From contig NC_049912.1 in NCBI RefSeq assembly GCF_001411555.2, positions 24,251,722 through 24,315,721 on the forward strand: a stretch of 64,000 nucleotides of DNA. The letters are read 5' to 3'. Of this stretch, positions 62,321-64,000 are shown piece by piece; the stretch's first letter is position 1, and each line of letters begins with the position of its first letter. A program made the position numbers and the translations under genes. The notes beneath the pieces are model-generated. The model was not told the origin of the DNA and searched no databases. It saw only the letters and a program-made list of their open reading frames with translations. Origin of the DNA: Juglans regia (Eukaryota > Streptophyta > Magnoliopsida > Fagales > Juglandaceae).

Positions 62321-63766
62321 TCACACTAGTGAGCTATATTTGCCTCCTCGGTCTATTTCATCAGCTTCATTGCTCAATGAATTGGTAACTGCATATACAT
62401 CTGGCTCAGGAATCTCAGATTTTGTTTCAGACTCTGGATTTTGGAAATCGCAGGAAACGGTTCTCTCAGACTGGAGGTTGCAGGTTGATCCATCACTGTC
62501 ATTATCAACATCGTCTTCGTCTTCGCTGTAATACGTCTCTAGAGAAGCCTCATCTCCTTCCTCCTGTAGAAGGGGAAAAAGGGATGACATTAGATGTTAG
62601 AAAGGTTCTTATGTAACAGAATATTAGCAGTTCCAGAAAATGAGATGATATATAACACAGACCTCAGCCTCCTCATCGTCAGTAGAGTAGGCAGAATCTA
62701 ACTTGTCATAAAAAACTTCATCTCCTTGGTCTTTCACAACGTCCATTTGCTCCTAGCAATGAAAAACATTAAGGAAATCAGACTGGACCACAAAATTGAT
62801 GGTTAATATTTTTATCTGCCAAATTACAAGCTTTACTTTCAATAGGGACAACTAAAATATGTAAGAGGGCATACAATTTCAGATCTTAGTTTCTCCACTT
62901 TACTCTGCAGAGCTGAAATATGGTTCTGGAGAGCCTGTTACACAAAATTACCAGAAAATCAGTCATAATCTTTGCACGTGACTCGGATGAAACATTTAAA
63001 AGACCTTTTGATCTACAAAGGGGTTCAGTATGTGGGCAGAATGTATCCTGTATTTATAATCCCTGAATCCAGTCTTCTGCTGTCGCTCGCTATATTTTCT
63101 ATATGATAGGTGCATGAACTTCAGAGACTATTAAAATCTCAAATGCATGCCAGGCATACTTTTTCACCCCATATCTGGAAAGGCTAGATATTCAAATTAA
63201 TAATATACAAATGCATAGATATACCTCACTCCTTTGTAGCTCAATTGATCGCGCCAAAGCCTTCCTCTTTGTCAAAAGATTCTTTGGTCTCAACATTGCA
63301 GGTCGTTTATATTCCTTTCCACGGAAAACAAGAATAGCATATCCTTTGGAAACTTTATCTACTGAAACCAGCACACCTCCGCTCTCAGCTTCTAGTGCTA
63401 ATGCAATTTTTTTTACATGCTCAAAAGTTTTGGCCTTCACCAAGATCTTAACCAATTCTCGGTACTTCCAATGCAAATGCATGTTCTCCACGGTTCCATC
63501 AAATACTCCGCGTCTACCTGAAAGAAGAAATCATACCCTCTTCATTACACACTTTCATAATTCATACCCTGCAAGAAAAATCCTGAAAACTTTGGCAGAC
63601 AGTTTTTACCAAGAAGTAAGAAAGCTTTCATCCGCAAACCTAGTTTGCGGAACATAAACCTCTCCTCATCAGTTATGCTATCAGGGTCAGCTTGCTGCTG
63701 TGCTGGTATTAAAGACTCCTCTACTTTATATAGAGCTCGTTCAGCTTTAATCAGCTTTCGTTCAGC
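62321..63766 (-). CDS. CFM3: CRM-domain organelle group II intron splicing factor, CFM3-like, 3' part
   Basis: This is the C-terminal part of a CRM-domain RNA-binding protein that helps splice group II introns in chloroplasts (and mitochondria for CFM3). Minus-strand exons read 63766-63610, 63517-63225, 62934-62875, 62752-62663 and 62563-62321, all in phase, with TGA at 62323-62321. The last CRM domain spans [60 protein letters not shown] and FRGKEYKRP, with the GxxG-type loop as LGRRG. The [20 protein letters not shown] segment then leads to a coiled coil ([20 protein letters not shown]) and a long acidic Asp/Glu-rich tail. The 5' exons with transit peptide and earlier CRM domains are off the right edge. 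CFM2 is the main alternative. Confidence 0.85.
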
Positions 63767-64000
63767 CTAACAGAAAAAACAAACAAATAAAATAAGAGTT
63801 TCAATGAAGGACATTCTGATTAGAGCTAATCTAATCTATTCTCACAACAAAGTATCACTAAAAAGTAACAAAACAATGGTGCAAAATTTGGGAATCAATA
63901 ACACAACGCAAATCATATGGGAATTGTGTATTCAAGAAAGAATTCAAAGACTACTTTTTTGGGTAAGCAAATTCAGAGTGACCTAAGAACTGAAAAACGT

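Overview
This is nuclear DNA of a flowering plant. The genes have many introns with GT-AG borders (plus one AT-AC intron). Intergenic DNA is AT-rich and full of short TIR elements (MITEs), with LINE and hAT debris. The encoded proteins are plant families: a WVD2-like TPX2 protein, a CP5-like START protein, bHLH92, CFM3 and MIR166. Recurring elements carrying GATGAGATGAGATG ends, and protein similarity remembered from woody dicots, suggest a Fagales tree, possibly Juglandaceae. That taxonomic call is inference.

Layout, plus strand first. At 1-3953 lies the 3' half of a CWF19L2 (CwfJ-type spliceosome factor) gene, with a nonautonomous hAT element in its first visible intron. A copy of its last exon, now a pseudogene, sits at 6243-6779. 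It is separated from the gene by a LINE relic, and an 893-bp hAT-like element with an 8-bp target duplication splits its end. A possible 40-codon, two-exon gene is on the minus strand at 7778-7984. An orphan first-exon-like fragment follows at 8641-8839. A WVD2-like microtubule-binding gene (14.2-17.9 kb) contains a U12-type AT-AC intron and a likely C-terminal frameshift. Just after it is an orphan last exon (18313-18485). A MIR166 hairpin lies at about 20583-20688. A 1.2-kb retroposed element with a 14-bp target duplication occupies 21657-22878.

The second half is more gene-rich. It holds a START-domain membrane protein gene (26.5-31.4 kb), a 1055-residue zinc-knuckle plus Plus3 protein gene (36.2-43.5 kb), a P-loop kinase-like gene with a zeta-toxin-type domain (49.3-52.9 kb), and 40S ribosomal protein S15 (54.3-56.0 kb). 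On the minus strand are a bHLH92-like transcription factor (58.7-60.4 kb) and the 3' part of a CFM3-like CRM-domain organelle splicing factor that runs off the right edge.

The genes are independent units and not a pathway cluster. Three act in RNA metabolism (CWF19L2, CFM3, MIR166) and one in translation (RPS15). The rest serve the cytoskeleton, membranes/lipids or transcription. Exon borders were set by reading frame, splice motifs and family knowledge, without transcript data.
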